DNA of 64,000 nucleotides from Actinomycetota bacterium (GCA_020160915.1 JAIUPK010000007.1:1-64000); one strand, 5' to 3'. Positions 33,468 through 42,591 are shown, counted from the stretch's first letter. Made by a program: numbers and translations. Notes: a model not told the origin generated them from the letters alone.

Positions 33468-33502
33468 CGAACTCTCTTCTTCACCCTCGCCGTGTGTCGT
33501 CG

Positions 33503-34495
33503 TTACTCGGTGATGACGAGGATCGGCGTGGTCAGCTGGCTGCCGTCCGCCGTCGGATCCGCCGCGAGCTTGTGCAACTCGCCGAGGTTCTGTCCCAGGT
33601 CAGCCTGGAAGTCGAACGCCACGATACCGAACAGCTCACCAGCCGTGACGGCCGCTTTCGCCTCATCGTTTCCACCGGCGCCAACGATGCAGACCGTCGA
33701 CGGGTCGATGCCGGCCTGCTTGAACGCGTCGAGCGCGCCGAGGCTGGACTCGTCGTCCGTCGCGATGACGACGTTCGCGTCCGGAGCGCCCTGGAGGGCG
33801 CTGGCCACGAGCTGCGCTGAACCAAGGCGGTCAGCGGCCTCCTGGGTATTGACGACTGTCGAGTCGGGGGCGTCGGCGGCAAGAGCGTCGAGCACCGCTG
33901 TGTTGAGCAGCTCGGAACTCTGCTGTCCGCTGGCGCTCTGAAGGTAGATGATCTTGCCCTGTCCATCGAGGCGCTCGGCGATGCAGTCGGTCGCAAGGCC
34001 ACCGAGACCGGAGCCGTACTCGGCGTTGTCGACCTGTGTGAAGGTGATACCCGCCTGCGGGCCGTCGAAACCGTAGTCGGACGGAACACCTGAGGCGACG
34101 ATGACGATGCCCTTGGCCTGCGCGTCGATCAGAGCCGAGGCGATCGTCTCGCCGGCGACCGGGATGACCCAGATGGCGTCGACCTGGTCGAGGTCGACCC
34201 ACTGCTGGATCTGCTGCAGCTGCAGTGACGGGTCCGCCTTGGGGTCAGCGACGACGACCTCGTCACCCTGCGAGGCGGCGACGCCGGTGAGGGCGTCGGC
34301 GAGACCCTTGAGGGCCGGCACCTGGAGAGTGAACGGCGAGAAGCCGATGCGGAGGGCCTGATCGCCGCTCGCGGCGGTCTCGGTCGGCGTGGGGGTGGGG
34401 CTGCAGGCGGCGAGCGAGATTGCCACGGCGGCAGCGAGCCCGACGACCAGGGGGCGTCGGGCGGAGCGGACGGAACTCCGGGAGAACAGGGTCAT
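33503..34495 (-). CDS. ABC transporter substrate-binding lipoprotein (RbsB-like)
   Basis: 330 residues. N-terminal signal with lipobox LAAC at about residue 30 (VAISLAACSPT), then a Peripla_BP_4 fold (LRIGFSPFTLQVPALKGLAD, LDQVDAIWVIPVAGETIASA, VVIATDDESSLGALDAFKQAG). Lipid-anchored outside the membrane, it delivers sugar or a small glycoside to the permease. ATG 34495 is used because a longer frame crosses the operator. Likely regulated by the duplicated TTTC-N7-GAAA sites about 65-105 bp upstream. Confidence 0.92.
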   Translation of the reverse strand: MTLFSRSSVRSARRPLVVGLAAAVAISLAACSPTPTPTETAASGDQALRIGFSPFTLQVPALKGLADALTGVAASQGDEVVVADPKADPSLQLQQIQQWVDLDQVDAIWVIPVAGETIASALIDAQAKGIVIVASGVPSDYGFDGPQAGITFTQVDNAEYGSGLGGLATDCIAERLDGQGKIIYLQSASGQQSSELLNTAVLDALAADAPDSTVVNTQEAADRLGSAQLVASALQGAPDANVVIATDDESSLGALDAFKQAGIDPSTVCIVGAGGNDEAKAAVTAGELFGIVAFDFQADLGQNLGELHKLAADPTADGSQLTTPILVITE

Positions 34496-34557
34496 GATGC
34501 GTGCACCTTTGCGTCGCGTTCGGCTGGTCGCCGAAACTGTGGGTTCCTTTTTAGCAT

Positions 34558-34598
34558 GAGTTTCGTTGATTGAAAAGCACTTTCGTTGTGTGAAACTC
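34558..34598. promoter_or_regulatory. Duplicated IclR-type operator upstream of ABC operon
   Basis: Two TTTCGTTG-type half-palindromes, TTTCGTTGATTGAAA (34561-34575) and TTTCGTTGTGTGAAA (34581-34595), start 20 bp apart and are enclosed by GAGTTTC/GAAACTC. The first shares TTTC...ATTGAAAAG with the site beside the IclR gene. Probably the control site for the transporter-reductase-rhamnosidase operon. Confidence 0.6.
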
Positions 34599-34801
34599 AA
34601 CCGCGGCGATGCGATTGGGTCTCACGCTACGAATTGGCGCGCGAGCTGGGAAGATCCGGCCGCCGATGCAGCCCATCAGCGTGGCGGATGCCGTGCGATC
34701 GAAGGACGCTGGTCTCGACATCCGCGCAGATCACGAACGGGGGGCTGAGCCTCGCGCAGCGGCGAGGTCGCTCCGTCGGCGGCACCGCCTAGGCTTGCCG
34801 C

Positions 34802-36142
34802 ATGGCCCGCCCCACCACCCAGTTCCGCTGCACCGAATGCGGCTGGACGAGCCTCAAGTGGGTGGGCCAGTGCGGCGAGTGCCAGCAGTGGAACACCGTC
34901 GTGGATGCGACGGCCCCCACCCAGCGCGTCAGCGCCGTGGCCCCGCGCAGCCAGGCACGCTCGATCACCGAGATCGGCGCCGAGTCGGTCGCGCACTGGC
35001 CCAGCGGCATCGCCGAGTTCGACCGGGTGCTCGGGGGTGGCGTGGTCCCGGGGGCGGCGATATTGCTCAGCGGCGAGCCGGGGGTCGGCAAGTCGACACT
35101 GCTTCTGGAGGTCGCTTCGCGCGCCGCGGCATCCGGTCAGCGGGTTCTCTACGTCAGCGCCGAGGAGAGCGTGAGCCAGGTGCGCCTGCGGGCCGAGCGC
35201 ACGCACGCGCTGCAGCCCTCGCTGTTCCTCGCGGCGGAGACCGACCTGGCCACGATCCTCGGCCAGATCGACCAGGTGCAGCCCCAGCTCGTGATCGTCG
35301 ACAGCGTGCAGACCGTGTCATCCGGGTTGACGGATGGGCTGGCCGGAGGCCCGTCGCAGGTGCGCGAAGTGGCATCGACGTTGATTCGCGTGAGCAAGGA
35401 TCGCAACCTGCCTGTGTTGCTCGTCGGCCACGTCACCAAAGACGGCACGATCGCCGGCCCCCGCCTGCTCGAACACCTCGTGGATGTCGTGCTGCAGTTC
35501 GAGGGCGACCGCCAGACGGCCCTGCGGTTCGTGCGCGCCCACAAGAACCGGTTCGGCCCGACCGACGAGGTCGGCTGCTTCGAGATGACCGGCGACGGCA
35601 TCGCCGAGGTTGCCGACCCGAGTGGGCTGTTCCTCTCGCGCGCACGCACGCCCGTGAGCGGCACGTGCGTGACGATTGCCGTCGAAGGTCGGCGGGCGCT
35701 GCCGGTCGAGGTGCAGGCGCTCATCGTGAAGACGCAGGCACCCCAGCCGCGGCGCGTGGTCAACGGCGTCGACTCGTCGCGGGTCGCCATGCTGCTCGCC
35801 GTGCTCGAGCGGCGAGCGAATCTCGCGCTGTCGAGCTTCGACGTGTACGTGTCCACCGTCGGCGGCATCCGCCTCACCGAGCCGGGCGCCGACCTCGCCA
35901 TCGCGCTCGCGATCGCGAGCGCCTACCGCGACAAGGCCTACCCCGTGACGCTTGCGGCCGTCGGTGAGATCAGCCTCGCCGGTGAGATTCGGCCGGCGTC
36001 ATCCGCGAAGCAGCGGTCGTCGGAGGCGAAGCGACTGGGCTTCAGCCAGGTGCTCGACAGCGAGACCGTGCACCTGCGCGAGGCGTTGCGTCTCGCGTTC
36101 GCGGGCTCGACGGTGGAAAGAGTCGACGTACCCGACTTCTAG
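34802..36142 (+). CDS. radA: DNA repair protein RadA
   Basis: 446 residues. N-terminal zinc finger CTECGWTSLKWVGQCGEC, Walker A GEPGVGKST (about residue 95), the RadA-specific KNRFG motif (KNRFGPTDEVG, about 250), and a C-terminal Lon-like domain (SSFDVYVSTVGGIRLTEPGAD, AVGEISLAGEIRP). RadA is a hexameric helicase-like ATPase that promotes branch migration in recombination. Length is typical. Converges with the DUF2510 gene with a 4-base overlap. Confidence 0.97.
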   Translation: MARPTTQFRCTECGWTSLKWVGQCGECQQWNTVVDATAPTQRVSAVAPRSQARSITEIGAESVAHWPSGIAEFDRVLGGGVVPGAAILLSGEPGVGKSTLLLEVASRAAASGQRVLYVSAEESVSQVRLRAERTHALQPSLFLAAETDLATILGQIDQVQPQLVIVDSVQTVSSGLTDGLAGGPSQVREVASTLIRVSKDRNLPVLLVGHVTKDGTIAGPRLLEHLVDVVLQFEGDRQTALRFVRAHKNRFGPTDEVGCFEMTGDGIAEVADPSGLFLSRARTPVSGTCVTIAVEGRRALPVEVQALIVKTQAPQPRRVVNGVDSSRVAMLLAVLERRANLALSSFDVYVSTVGGIRLTEPGADLAIALAIASAYRDKAYPVTLAAVGEISLAGEIRPASSAKQRSSEAKRLGFSQVLDSETVHLREALRLAFAGSTVERVDVPDF

Positions 36143-37239
36143 TTGCCGACCATGATCGCCGGGCCCCAGTCCTCGACGCGCCAGTCGATCCAGCCGGACT
36201 GGCGGGTGAGGCGCACCGAGATCGAGTCCCAGGTGCCGTCCGCCTTGGTGCCGATGCAGGCGAAGGTGTCGCCGATGATCAGAGGCGGGGCGGGGCACTC
36301 GACGGTGAACGTGGCACCGAGAGCCGCGGCATCCAACTCAACAGAGCGGGCCGCCTCTTCGGCGAAGGCGCCGGGGATGGCGGCAATCACGAGACCGGGC
36401 AGCACGAGCACGCCAGCCAGTACTGCGGTGGCAGAGCCGACGAATGCGGCCAGCGGCGCGAACCCCCTGCCGGTCTGACGGTAGGTGCGAATCGCACGCA
36501 TGACCAGATACACCGGCTCGGTGAGCACGGCCCACCACGCGCTGGCCGGCCGTTCGTGACCCCAGAGGGTCAGCACGAGCCGGTCGAATGCGGCGAAGCC
36601 GATCACGAGCAGATACGGCGCGAACCACACGACCAAGTAGAGGGGGTAGTTGCTGCCGAGGCCGCCGACGATCAGCAGCACGCTCACCGCGAGCTGAATC
36701 GCGGGCATCAGGGCGATGAACCAGACGGCCGCCGTGTAGGTGCCCATGCGCTTGGGTGCGCGCGCGGGCGCTTCCTCTTCCTCGGCGAGTGCCGACAGAG
36801 TGGATGCCGCGGGCGCAGCATTGGTGTGCGAGCTCGCGCGGCGCGGTCCGGGCGTCTCCTCATCGACGGTGTCGGTGAGCGGCGGCTCGAGTTCCTTCAG
36901 CGTCATCGCGAGCAGCGGCTGGGCGCTGAGCTCCTCGTCGACAGTATCGGGCTGGTACTCCAGAACATCGGACTCGTAGTCGAGCTGGATTGCTCCCGAG
37001 TCCTGGCGCTCGCGTTCACGCTGCTCGCGGCGCGACGGAAGGTCATCCCAGGGGCGGGACTCCTCGGCGATCAGATCGTCGTCGGCGTAGCCCAGACGAG
37101 TTGCTGGCTGGATGATGATGGGTGCACGCGCCTCGGAAGTGTGCTCGGTCCACGCCTGAGCGTCCCACCAGCGCAGCTGGGGAAGACCGAGGGGGTCGGG
37201 ATACCACCCGGCCGGCACCCCGAAGTTGTTGTCATCCAC
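36139..37239 (-). CDS. DUF2510 membrane protein with C-terminal extracytoplasmic domain
   Basis: 366 residues, GTG start. N-terminal DUF2510 (PAGWYPDPLGLPQLRWWDAQ), a disordered acidic linker (residues 60-170), four membrane helices (VWFIALMPAIQLAVSVLLIV; YLLVIGFAAFDRLVL; FVGSATAVLAGVLVLPGLVI and one more), and a final domain like DUF4333 (LGATFTVECPAPPLIIGDTF), probably outside the cell. Function unknown; this architecture is common in actinobacteria. Confidence 0.8.
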   Translation of the reverse strand: MDDNNFGVPAGWYPDPLGLPQLRWWDAQAWTEHTSEARAPIIIQPATRLGYADDDLIAEESRPWDDLPSRREQRERERQDSGAIQLDYESDVLEYQPDTVDEELSAQPLLAMTLKELEPPLTDTVDEETPGPRRASSHTNAAPAASTLSALAEEEEAPARAPKRMGTYTAAVWFIALMPAIQLAVSVLLIVGGLGSNYPLYLVVWFAPYLLVIGFAAFDRLVLTLWGHERPASAWWAVLTEPVYLVMRAIRTYRQTGRGFAPLAAFVGSATAVLAGVLVLPGLVIAAIPGAFAEEAARSVELDAAALGATFTVECPAPPLIIGDTFACIGTKADGTWDSISVRLTRQSGWIDWRVEDWGPAIMVGN

Positions 37240-37347
37240 TCACATAGCGTAACCGGCAAACCTATTCGACAGAAAGTATTGTCTACCCCGGGTGACACCC
37301 CCAGTTCTGGTAACCCCCAGCAGAACCCCCACCGCTACCATCAACGC

Positions 37348-38094
37348 ATGACGATCGACACAGCACTGACCGCGCTCGCGATCGTGCTGAGCGTGGTGAG
37401 CGTCGCCCTCTCGGGATGGTTCTCCATCCGCACCGCCCGTCTCAACCGTCAGCTCGAGGATGAGCGCGACGAGCGAATCGAGGCGCAATCCGCGCTCAAA
37501 GCCGCCGAGCGCGTGTATGAACCACTCGCACAGGCTGCCGCGGAGCTCCAGTCGCGCATCTTCAACATCGTGGAGACCGGATGGGTGCCGCTCATGAAGC
37601 GGTACGAGAGCCACGGCGACTACGCGCTGGTGAGCACCGCGTTCCTGTTCGCCCACTACTTCGGTTGGATCGAAGCTCGACGCCAGGCCGTGTTGTCGTC
37701 GAGCGGCGAGGGCGGTCGCGACATCTCGGTGCAGAAACTCATCGACGGCGTGCTGAAGACTCTGCGCCGCAGCGAGGACAGCGAGGGCTTCCTCTTCTTC
37801 ACCACCGAGCAGCGAGCGATCGGCGAGCTCATGTGCGAGTGGGAAGTGGTCAACAAGCAGCGCATCCCCAAGGTCAAGGGCTACGCGACATTCGTGCGCA
37901 TGTACCGCGACGACGAGAACTTCCGCGCCTGGTTCACACCGGTCAACGAGGGGATGAGTCTGGTGTCGAAGGGCGACGTGCGTAGGCTCGCCGACATCCA
38001 GCGCGCCCTCGTGGCACTCATCGACGAACTCGACCCGAAGCGCAAGTACACGGCCGGCTACGACCTGCAGCCCATCCACCTCGAGGGACTCTAG
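37348..38094 (+). CDS. Membrane-anchored coiled-coil hypothetical protein
   Basis: 248 residues. One N-terminal membrane helix (TALTALAIVLSVVSVALSGW), then a charged coiled coil (ARLNRQLEDERDERIEAQSA) and a helical soluble domain with ESHGDYALVSTAFLFAHYFG and FLFFTTEQRAIGELM. Probably a cytoplasm-facing domain tethered to the membrane. The ATG at 37348 defines the start; a long in-frame extension upstream is a shadow of the DUF2510 gene. No family recognised. Confidence 0.75.
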   Translation: MTIDTALTALAIVLSVVSVALSGWFSIRTARLNRQLEDERDERIEAQSALKAAERVYEPLAQAAAELQSRIFNIVETGWVPLMKRYESHGDYALVSTAFLFAHYFGWIEARRQAVLSSSGEGGRDISVQKLIDGVLKTLRRSEDSEGFLFFTTEQRAIGELMCEWEVVNKQRIPKVKGYATFVRMYRDDENFRAWFTPVNEGMSLVSKGDVRRLADIQRALVALIDELDPKRKYTAGYDLQPIHLEGL

Positions 38095-38112
38095 GCCTCC
38101 CGCGCCGGGGCG

Positions 38113-38490
38113 CTACTCGCCGCTGAGCTCGAGCGCGTCGAGCACGTCCTGCGGCTCGGCCTGCATGGCGTGCGGCCCGGCCACATCGAACCAGACGGAT
38201 TCGAGCACGCCGATGTTCTGACTGAGGAAGTCCCGCAGGGCGTCCGCGTCGTAGGCGGCGACGGTCAGATCCGACTCCTCCGGAAGCATGGTCTGGTAGC
38301 TGTCGAGCGATGAGAACAGCAGCAGCATGTAGCGGTCCACCTCGCCGCGGCGGAAGACGCGCACCTGGGGCGGGCCGTCACCCGGGATCAACGGCACCGC
38401 CACGCGGTCGTTGCGCAGGGCGAAGGCTACGGCCGCGACATCCTGGGCGGCGAGCGCGCTCTCGAGCGGCCCGGAACGGAAGGTCGGCAT
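38113..38490 (-). CDS. SseB-like domain protein
   Basis: 125 residues. It resembles the SseB N-terminal domain: LESALAAQDVAAVAFALRND, VAVPLI, then LLLFSSLDSYQTMLPEESDL. Such proteins occur widely in actinobacteria, with no settled function. Start overlaps the stop of the upstream gene by one base, so the two are probably co-translated. Confidence 0.7.
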   Translation of the reverse strand: MPTFRSGPLESALAAQDVAAVAFALRNDRVAVPLIPGDGPPQVRVFRRGEVDRYMLLLFSSLDSYQTMLPEESDLTVAAYDADALRDFLSQNIGVLESVWFDVAGPHAMQAEPQDVLDALELSGE

Positions 38491-39095
38491 CAGTTGAGCA
38501 GGAACTGCGTGTCGTTCTTGGACTTCAGGTCACCGACGACAACCTCGAGGTGGTAGCTCGCACCCCCGGCGATCACCTCTTCGCGTGTCGTGTCGCAGGT
38601 GTCAGTCGACGAACGGGTGCGATCCCAGGTGACCGATGGTCCCTGCAGCGGGATGCCCGGCTTCAGCACCGCGTTGGCCGCGACCGCGCCGGTCTGGCAG
38701 TCCTTCGAGCTCCAGATCAGCTCATCGCCGCTGGTGATGCGGAATTCCTGCAGATCGGACCCGGCCGCGATTGTGCAGGGCTCGGTCATGAGGCTCTTGA
38801 GGCTGAAGGTCAGCACCGGGTTCACGCCCGGGTCGTAGCTGTTCGAGTCGGTCGTCGCCTCGAGCGTGACCTTGGTGAGATCGCACTCGACCTGACCTGC
38901 GGCGTTGGTCGGTGCGGGGTTCGCCGAGTTCGAGCCGGTGGGCTTCGGCGTCGGAGCGGGCGCACCCGAACCGGGCCTCACCACGATCAGCACGATGATG
39001 ACGATGACGGCGAGCAAGCCGAGCCCCAGCACCAGGCGGCGACGCCAGTAGACGCTGGGCGGCTGCGGGCCGACCGGATTGCGGAACGTCGACAT
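38490..39095 (-). CDS. Membrane-anchored extracytoplasmic hypothetical protein
   Basis: 201 residues. A short basic N-terminus and one membrane helix (residues 20-41, RLVLGLGLLAVIVIIVLIVV) are followed by a Pro/Thr/Ser-rich spacer and a beta-sandwich-like domain with four cysteines (VECDLTK, EPCTIAAG, KDCQTG, DTCDTT) that likely form disulfides outside the cell. Resembles DUF4232-like secreted proteins. Function unknown. Confidence 0.75.
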   Translation of the reverse strand: MSTFRNPVGPQPPSVYWRRRLVLGLGLLAVIVIIVLIVVRPGSGAPAPTPKPTGSNSANPAPTNAAGQVECDLTKVTLEATTDSNSYDPGVNPVLTFSLKSLMTEPCTIAAGSDLQEFRITSGDELIWSSKDCQTGAVAANAVLKPGIPLQGPSVTWDRTRSSTDTCDTTREEVIAGGASYHLEVVVGDLKSKNDTQFLLN

Positions 39096-39187
39096 GCCCT
39101 CAGGGTAAGCGTCGTCGCTGGGGATGACCCGGCGATTTCCCGGCGTGCCCCTAGGCCGAGCGGCTCGGGCGTGCCGCTCGGGCGTGC

Positions 39188-39691
39188 CTAGAGGCGCTTG
39201 AGCATGCGGGTGTTGCCGAGGGTGTTCTGCTTCACGCGCGACAGATCGAGGAACTCGGCGACGCCCTCATCGGGGGAGAGTGCGAGCTGCGTGTAGACGT
39301 CGGCCGCGACCACATCCTCCGCGATCGGCTCGAACCCGTGCCGCCCGAAGAAGTCGGTCTCGAAGGTGAGGCAGAACAGCCGCGAGAGGCCGTAGCCCCG
39401 GGCATCCGTCTCGACCTGCTCGAGCAGGGCGTGGCCCACACCCTTGCCCAGCCACGACTCGGTGACCGCGAGGGTACGTACTTCGCCGAGGTCCTCCCAC
39501 ATCACGTGGAGGGCGCCGCAGCCGATGAGGGCGCCGTTCTCGTCCTCGGCGACGCGGAACTCGGGAACCGCCTCATAGAGCACGACGCGATCTTTGCCGA
39601 GCAGGATGCGCCGCTGCACGAGCGGTTCGACCAGGCCCTGGATCGCGGGGATGTCGCTGGTGCGGGCGGGGCGCACGCGGAAGGAACTCAC
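39188..39691 (-). CDS. argA: Amino-acid N-acetyltransferase (GNAT, actinobacterial ArgA type)
   Basis: 167 residues, GTG start. GNAT acetyl-CoA motif VRTLAVTESWLGKGVGHALL (residues 69-88), N-terminal LVQRRILLGKDRVVLYEAVPEF and C-terminal LSRVKQNTLGNTRML, features of the short stand-alone N-acetylglutamate synthase described for mycobacteria. It would acetylate glutamate at the first step of arginine synthesis. Other arginine genes are not nearby, so the assignment rests on sequence alone. Confidence 0.8.
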   Translation of the reverse strand: MSSFRVRPARTSDIPAIQGLVEPLVQRRILLGKDRVVLYEAVPEFRVAEDENGALIGCGALHVMWEDLGEVRTLAVTESWLGKGVGHALLEQVETDARGYGLSRLFCLTFETDFFGRHGFEPIAEDVVAADVYTQLALSPDEGVAEFLDLSRVKQNTLGNTRMLKRL

Positions 39692-39707
39692 GGAGAAAAG
39701 ACTAAGG

Positions 39708-39786
39708 CCGGTTGAGTAGCGCGGAGCGCGTATCGAGACCTCGCTATCAGGTTTCGATACGCCGACTCCGTCGGCTACTCAACCAG
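39708..39786. repeat. Extragenic palindrome, GGTTGAGTAG family, copy 1
   Basis: CCGGTTGAGTAGC...GCTACTCAACCAG with inner GCGTATCGAGACC / GGTTTCGATACGC. Lies between argA and clpC, both on the minus strand. Long imperfect hairpin, a possible terminator for clpC transcription. Confidence 0.8.
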
Positions 39787-39795
39787 CCTTGTGTC

Positions 39796-42273
39796 TTACG
39801 CCTCGACGGCCTCCGGGGCCTTCTCCTCGAGTCCGGCCTGACGACCGGTCGTGAAGATGAACTCGCCATCGGTGAAGTCGACGTGCACGTGGTCGCCCGC
39901 GTTCAGCTCGCCGTGGAGGATCTTCTCGCTCAGGGCATCCTCGATCTCGTGCTGCACTGCGCGGCGCAACGGCCGGGCACCCAGCGACGGATCGAAGCCC
40001 ACCTTGATGAGCTGCTCCTTGGCGGGAACCGTCAGCTCGACCGTGAGGTCGCGGTCCATCAGGCGCTCACCGAGCCGCTTGATGAAGAGGTCCACGATCT
40101 GCAGCAGCTCGTCCTTGCTCAGCTGCGGGAAGACGATGGTCTCGTCGACGCGGTTGAGGAACTCGGGCTTGAAGTGCTTCTTCAGCTCCTCGACGACCTT
40201 GCCGCGCATCCGCTCGTAACCGGTGGCGGTGTCGCTCGACGACGTGAAGCCGATGGGCGTGCCCGAGATGTCCCGGGTACCGAGGTTGGTGGTCATGATG
40301 ATCACGGTGTTCTTGAAGTCGACGACGCGACCCTGGCCATCCGTCAGGCGTCCCTCCTCCAGAATCTGGAGCAGCGAGTTGAAGATGTCGGGGTGGGCCT
40401 TCTCGATCTCGTCGAACAGCACCACGCTGAACGGCTTGCGACGCACCTTCTCGGTGAGCTGGCCGCCCTCCTCGAAGCCGACGAACCCGGGAGGGGCACC
40501 GAACAGCCGCGAGACGGTGTGCTTCTCGCCGTACTCGCTCATGTCGAGCGAGATGAGCGCGTTCTCGTCATCGAAGAGGAACTCGGCGAGCGCCTTGGCG
40601 AGCTCGGTCTTGCCGACACCCGTGGGGCCGGCGAAGATGAACGAGCCCGAGGGGCGCTTCGGGTCCTTGAGTCCGGCGCGGGTGCGGCGGATCGTCTTGG
40701 CGAGAACCGAGATGGCCTCCTCCTGGCCGATGACGCGCATGTGCAGCGCCTTCTCCATGAAGATGAGCCTCGACGACTCCTCCTCGGTCAGCTTGAAGAC
40801 CGGGATGCCCGTGGCCGCAGCCAGCACTTCGGCGATGAGTCCCTCATCCACCGTGCCCGTGGTTCCGGCGTCGCCGGACTTCCACTGCTTCTCCAGGCGC
40901 AGGCGCTCGCCGAGGAGCTTCTTCTCCTCGTCGCGCAGGCTCGCGGCCTTCTCGAAGTCCTGGTCCTCGATGGCGCCTTCCTTCTGGCCACGCACCTCGG
41001 CGATCTTCTCGTCGAACTCGCGCAGCTCCGGCGGGGCGGACAGGATCGACAGGCGCAGGCGTGCGCCGGCCTCATCGATCAGGTCGATGGCCTTGTCGGG
41101 CAGGAAGCGGTCCTGCACATAGCGGTCGGCGAGGTTCGCGGCGGCGACGATCGCGCCATCCGTGATCGACACCTTGTGGAACGACTCGTACTTGTCGCGC
41201 AGTCCCTTGAGGATGTTGATGGTGTGCGGCAGCGATGGCTCGTGCACCTGCACGGGCTGGAAGCGGCGCTCGAGCGCGGCATCCTTCTCGAAGTGCTTGC
41301 GGTACTCGTCGAGGGTGGTCGCACCGATCGTCTGCAGCTCGCCGCGGGCGAGCAGGGGCTTCAGGATCGACGCGGCGTCGATAGCGCCCTCGGCTGCCCC
41401 GGCACCCACGAGGGTGTGGATCTCGTCGATGAACGTGATGATGTCGCCGCGGGTGCGGATCTCCTTGGTCACCTTCTTGAGGCGCTCCTCGAAGTCACCG
41501 CGGTAGCGGCTGCCGGCGATGAGGCTGCCGAGGTCGAGCGTGTAGAGCTGCTTGTCCTTGAGGGTCTCGGGAACGTCGCCGCGCACGATCGCCAGCGCGA
41601 GCCCCTCGACGACGGCGGTCTTGCCGACGCCGGGCTCACCGATCAGCACGGGGTTGTTCTTCGAGCGGCGAGAGAGGATCTGCATGACCCGCTCCATCTC
41701 CTTCTCGCGCCCGATCACGGGGTCGAGCTTGCCGTCACGAGCGGCCTGCGTCAGGTTGCGACCGAACTGGTCGAGAATCTGGCTGCCCTTGTCGGGCGTG
41801 GCGTCGTTGCCGCCGACGGCGACCGCCTCCTTGCCCTGGTAGCCGGAGAGCAGCTGGATGACCTGCTGGCGCACCCGGTTGAGGTCGGCGCCCAGCTTCA
41901 CGAGCACCTGGGCTGCGACGCCCTCGCCCTCGCGGATGAGCCCGAGCAGGATGTGCTCGGTGCCGATGTAGTTGTGGCCGAGCTGCAGGGCCTCGCGCAG
42001 GCTCAGCTCGAGCACCTTCTTGGCGCGCGGCGTGAACGGGATGTGCCCGGTCGGCTGCTGCTGGCCCTGGCCGATGATGTCCTGCACCTGGTCGCGCACG
42101 GCATCCAGAGAGATGCCGAGGGACTCCAGTGCCTTCGCGGCAACGCCCTCACCCTCGTGGATCAGCCCGAGCAGGATGTGCTCGGTACCGATGTAGTTGT
42201 GGTTGAGCATCTTGGCCTCTTCCTGGGCCAGGACGACAACGCGACGGGCGCGGTCCGTGAATCTCTCGAACAT
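39796..42273 (-). CDS. clpC: ATP-dependent Clp protease ATPase subunit ClpC
   Basis: 825 residues. Two N-terminal Clp repeats (residues 4-145), AAA+ module 1 with GEPGVGKT (about 214), a UVR motif ([18 protein letters not shown], about 430), and AAA+ module 2 with GPTGVGKT (about 550). The M-domain is short, as in ClpC. It unfolds substrates for ClpP. AAGGAG lies six bases before the ATG. A ClgR-like site (42356-42366) lies about 85 bp upstream. Confidence 0.97.
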   Translation of the reverse strand: MFERFTDRARRVVVLAQEEAKMLNHNYIGTEHILLGLIHEGEGVAAKALESLGISLDAVRDQVQDIIGQGQQQPTGHIPFTPRAKKVLELSLREALQLGHNYIGTEHILLGLIREGEGVAAQVLVKLGADLNRVRQQVIQLLSGYQGKEAVAVGGNDATPDKGSQILDQFGRNLTQAARDGKLDPVIGREKEMERVMQILSRRSKNNPVLIGEPGVGKTAVVEGLALAIVRGDVPETLKDKQLYTLDLGSLIAGSRYRGDFEERLKKVTKEIRTRGDIITFIDEIHTLVGAGAAEGAIDAASILKPLLARGELQTIGATTLDEYRKHFEKDAALERRFQPVQVHEPSLPHTINILKGLRDKYESFHKVSITDGAIVAAANLADRYVQDRFLPDKAIDLIDEAGARLRLSILSAPPELREFDEKIAEVRGQKEGAIEDQDFEKAASLRDEEKKLLGERLRLEKQWKSGDAGTTGTVDEGLIAEVLAAATGIPVFKLTEEESSRLIFMEKALHMRVIGQEEAISVLAKTIRRTRAGLKDPKRPSGSFIFAGPTGVGKTELAKALAEFLFDDENALISLDMSEYGEKHTVSRLFGAPPGFVGFEEGGQLTEKVRRKPFSVVLFDEIEKAHPDIFNSLLQILEEGRLTDGQGRVVDFKNTVIIMTTNLGTRDISGTPIGFTSSSDTATGYERMRGKVVEELKKHFKPEFLNRVDETIVFPQLSKDELLQIVDLFIKRLGERLMDRDLTVELTVPAKEQLIKVGFDPSLGARPLRRAVQHEIEDALSEKILHGELNAGDHVHVDFTDGEFIFTTGRQAGLEEKAPEAVEA

Positions 42274-42355
42274 CTTCTACTCCTTGGCGGCGCCGTTCGT
42301 GGTCGGTACCGATGTAAAGAGACTAACCACGGGCTGGGCCGAATAGTCCGGTGTT

Positions 42356-42366
42356 CGCCGTAGGCG
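42356..42366 (-). promoter_or_regulatory. ClgR-like box upstream of clpC
   Basis: On the minus strand CGCCTACGGCG fits the ClgR consensus CGCYNANRGCG (recalled from corynebacteria). A near-identical sequence, GTGTTCGCCGCAGGCG, lies at 58692-58707 about 90 bp upstream of ftsH. ClgR activates clpC in other actinobacteria. Confidence 0.5.
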
Positions 42367-42390
42367 TGACGGGTGCGCGCTCCCCCCTCC

Positions 42391-42475
42391 CGACCACTGA
42401 AGGAGATCCTGGGGGTGCCGCACAGGTTCAATGGGATGCACGGGGGTTCAGCGCGAAATCTCCTTCATTTGGTCG
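42391..42475. repeat. 80-bp palindromic element, copy A
   Basis: Arms CGACCACTGAAGGAGAT and ATCTCCTTCATTTGGTCG with one short gap; the inner sequence is similar to copies at 47925-48003 and 60221-60300. Lies where the 5' part of an HTH regulator gene would be expected. Confidence 0.75.
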
Positions 42476-42488
42476 GGGCGGCGGGGTT

Positions 42489-42581
42489 GCCTGCTCGCGC
42501 GCCATCCGGTTCTCCACTCTCGAGGCGATCTGTGCGGCGCTCGACTGCGAGGTGGGCGAACTGCTGGTCGCGAGTCGCTAG
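42489..42581 (+). pseudogene. Remnant of an XRE-family HTH regulator (C-terminus only)
   Basis: The frame ending at 42581 reads RAIRFSTLEAICAALDCEVGELLVASR, which matches the end of small YozG/XRE-type regulators (the ...TLEAICxALDCxxGELL motif). The expected 40-50 N-terminal residues with the recognition helix are missing, and a palindromic repeat element occupies the upstream DNA. It looks truncated. Confidence 0.55.
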
Positions 42582-42591
42582 GCTCGCTGAC

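Larger units (their letters stand above)
42274..42591. other. 318-bp gap between clpC and the next gene
   Basis: It holds the clpC promoter region with a ClgR-like site, an 85-bp palindromic repeat element (42391-42475), and the C-terminal remnant of an HTH regulator gene (about 42489-42581). No intact gene is seen. Confidence 0.7.

Noticed and set aside
34602..34801. Small gene between the ABC operator and radA
   Set aside because: The short frames here have no ribosome-binding site or recognisable protein; treated as the radA upstream region.
39712..42363. An 883-codon open frame on the plus strand
   Set aside because: Antisense of clpC; composition is Leu/Glu/Asp/Val-rich without any motif.
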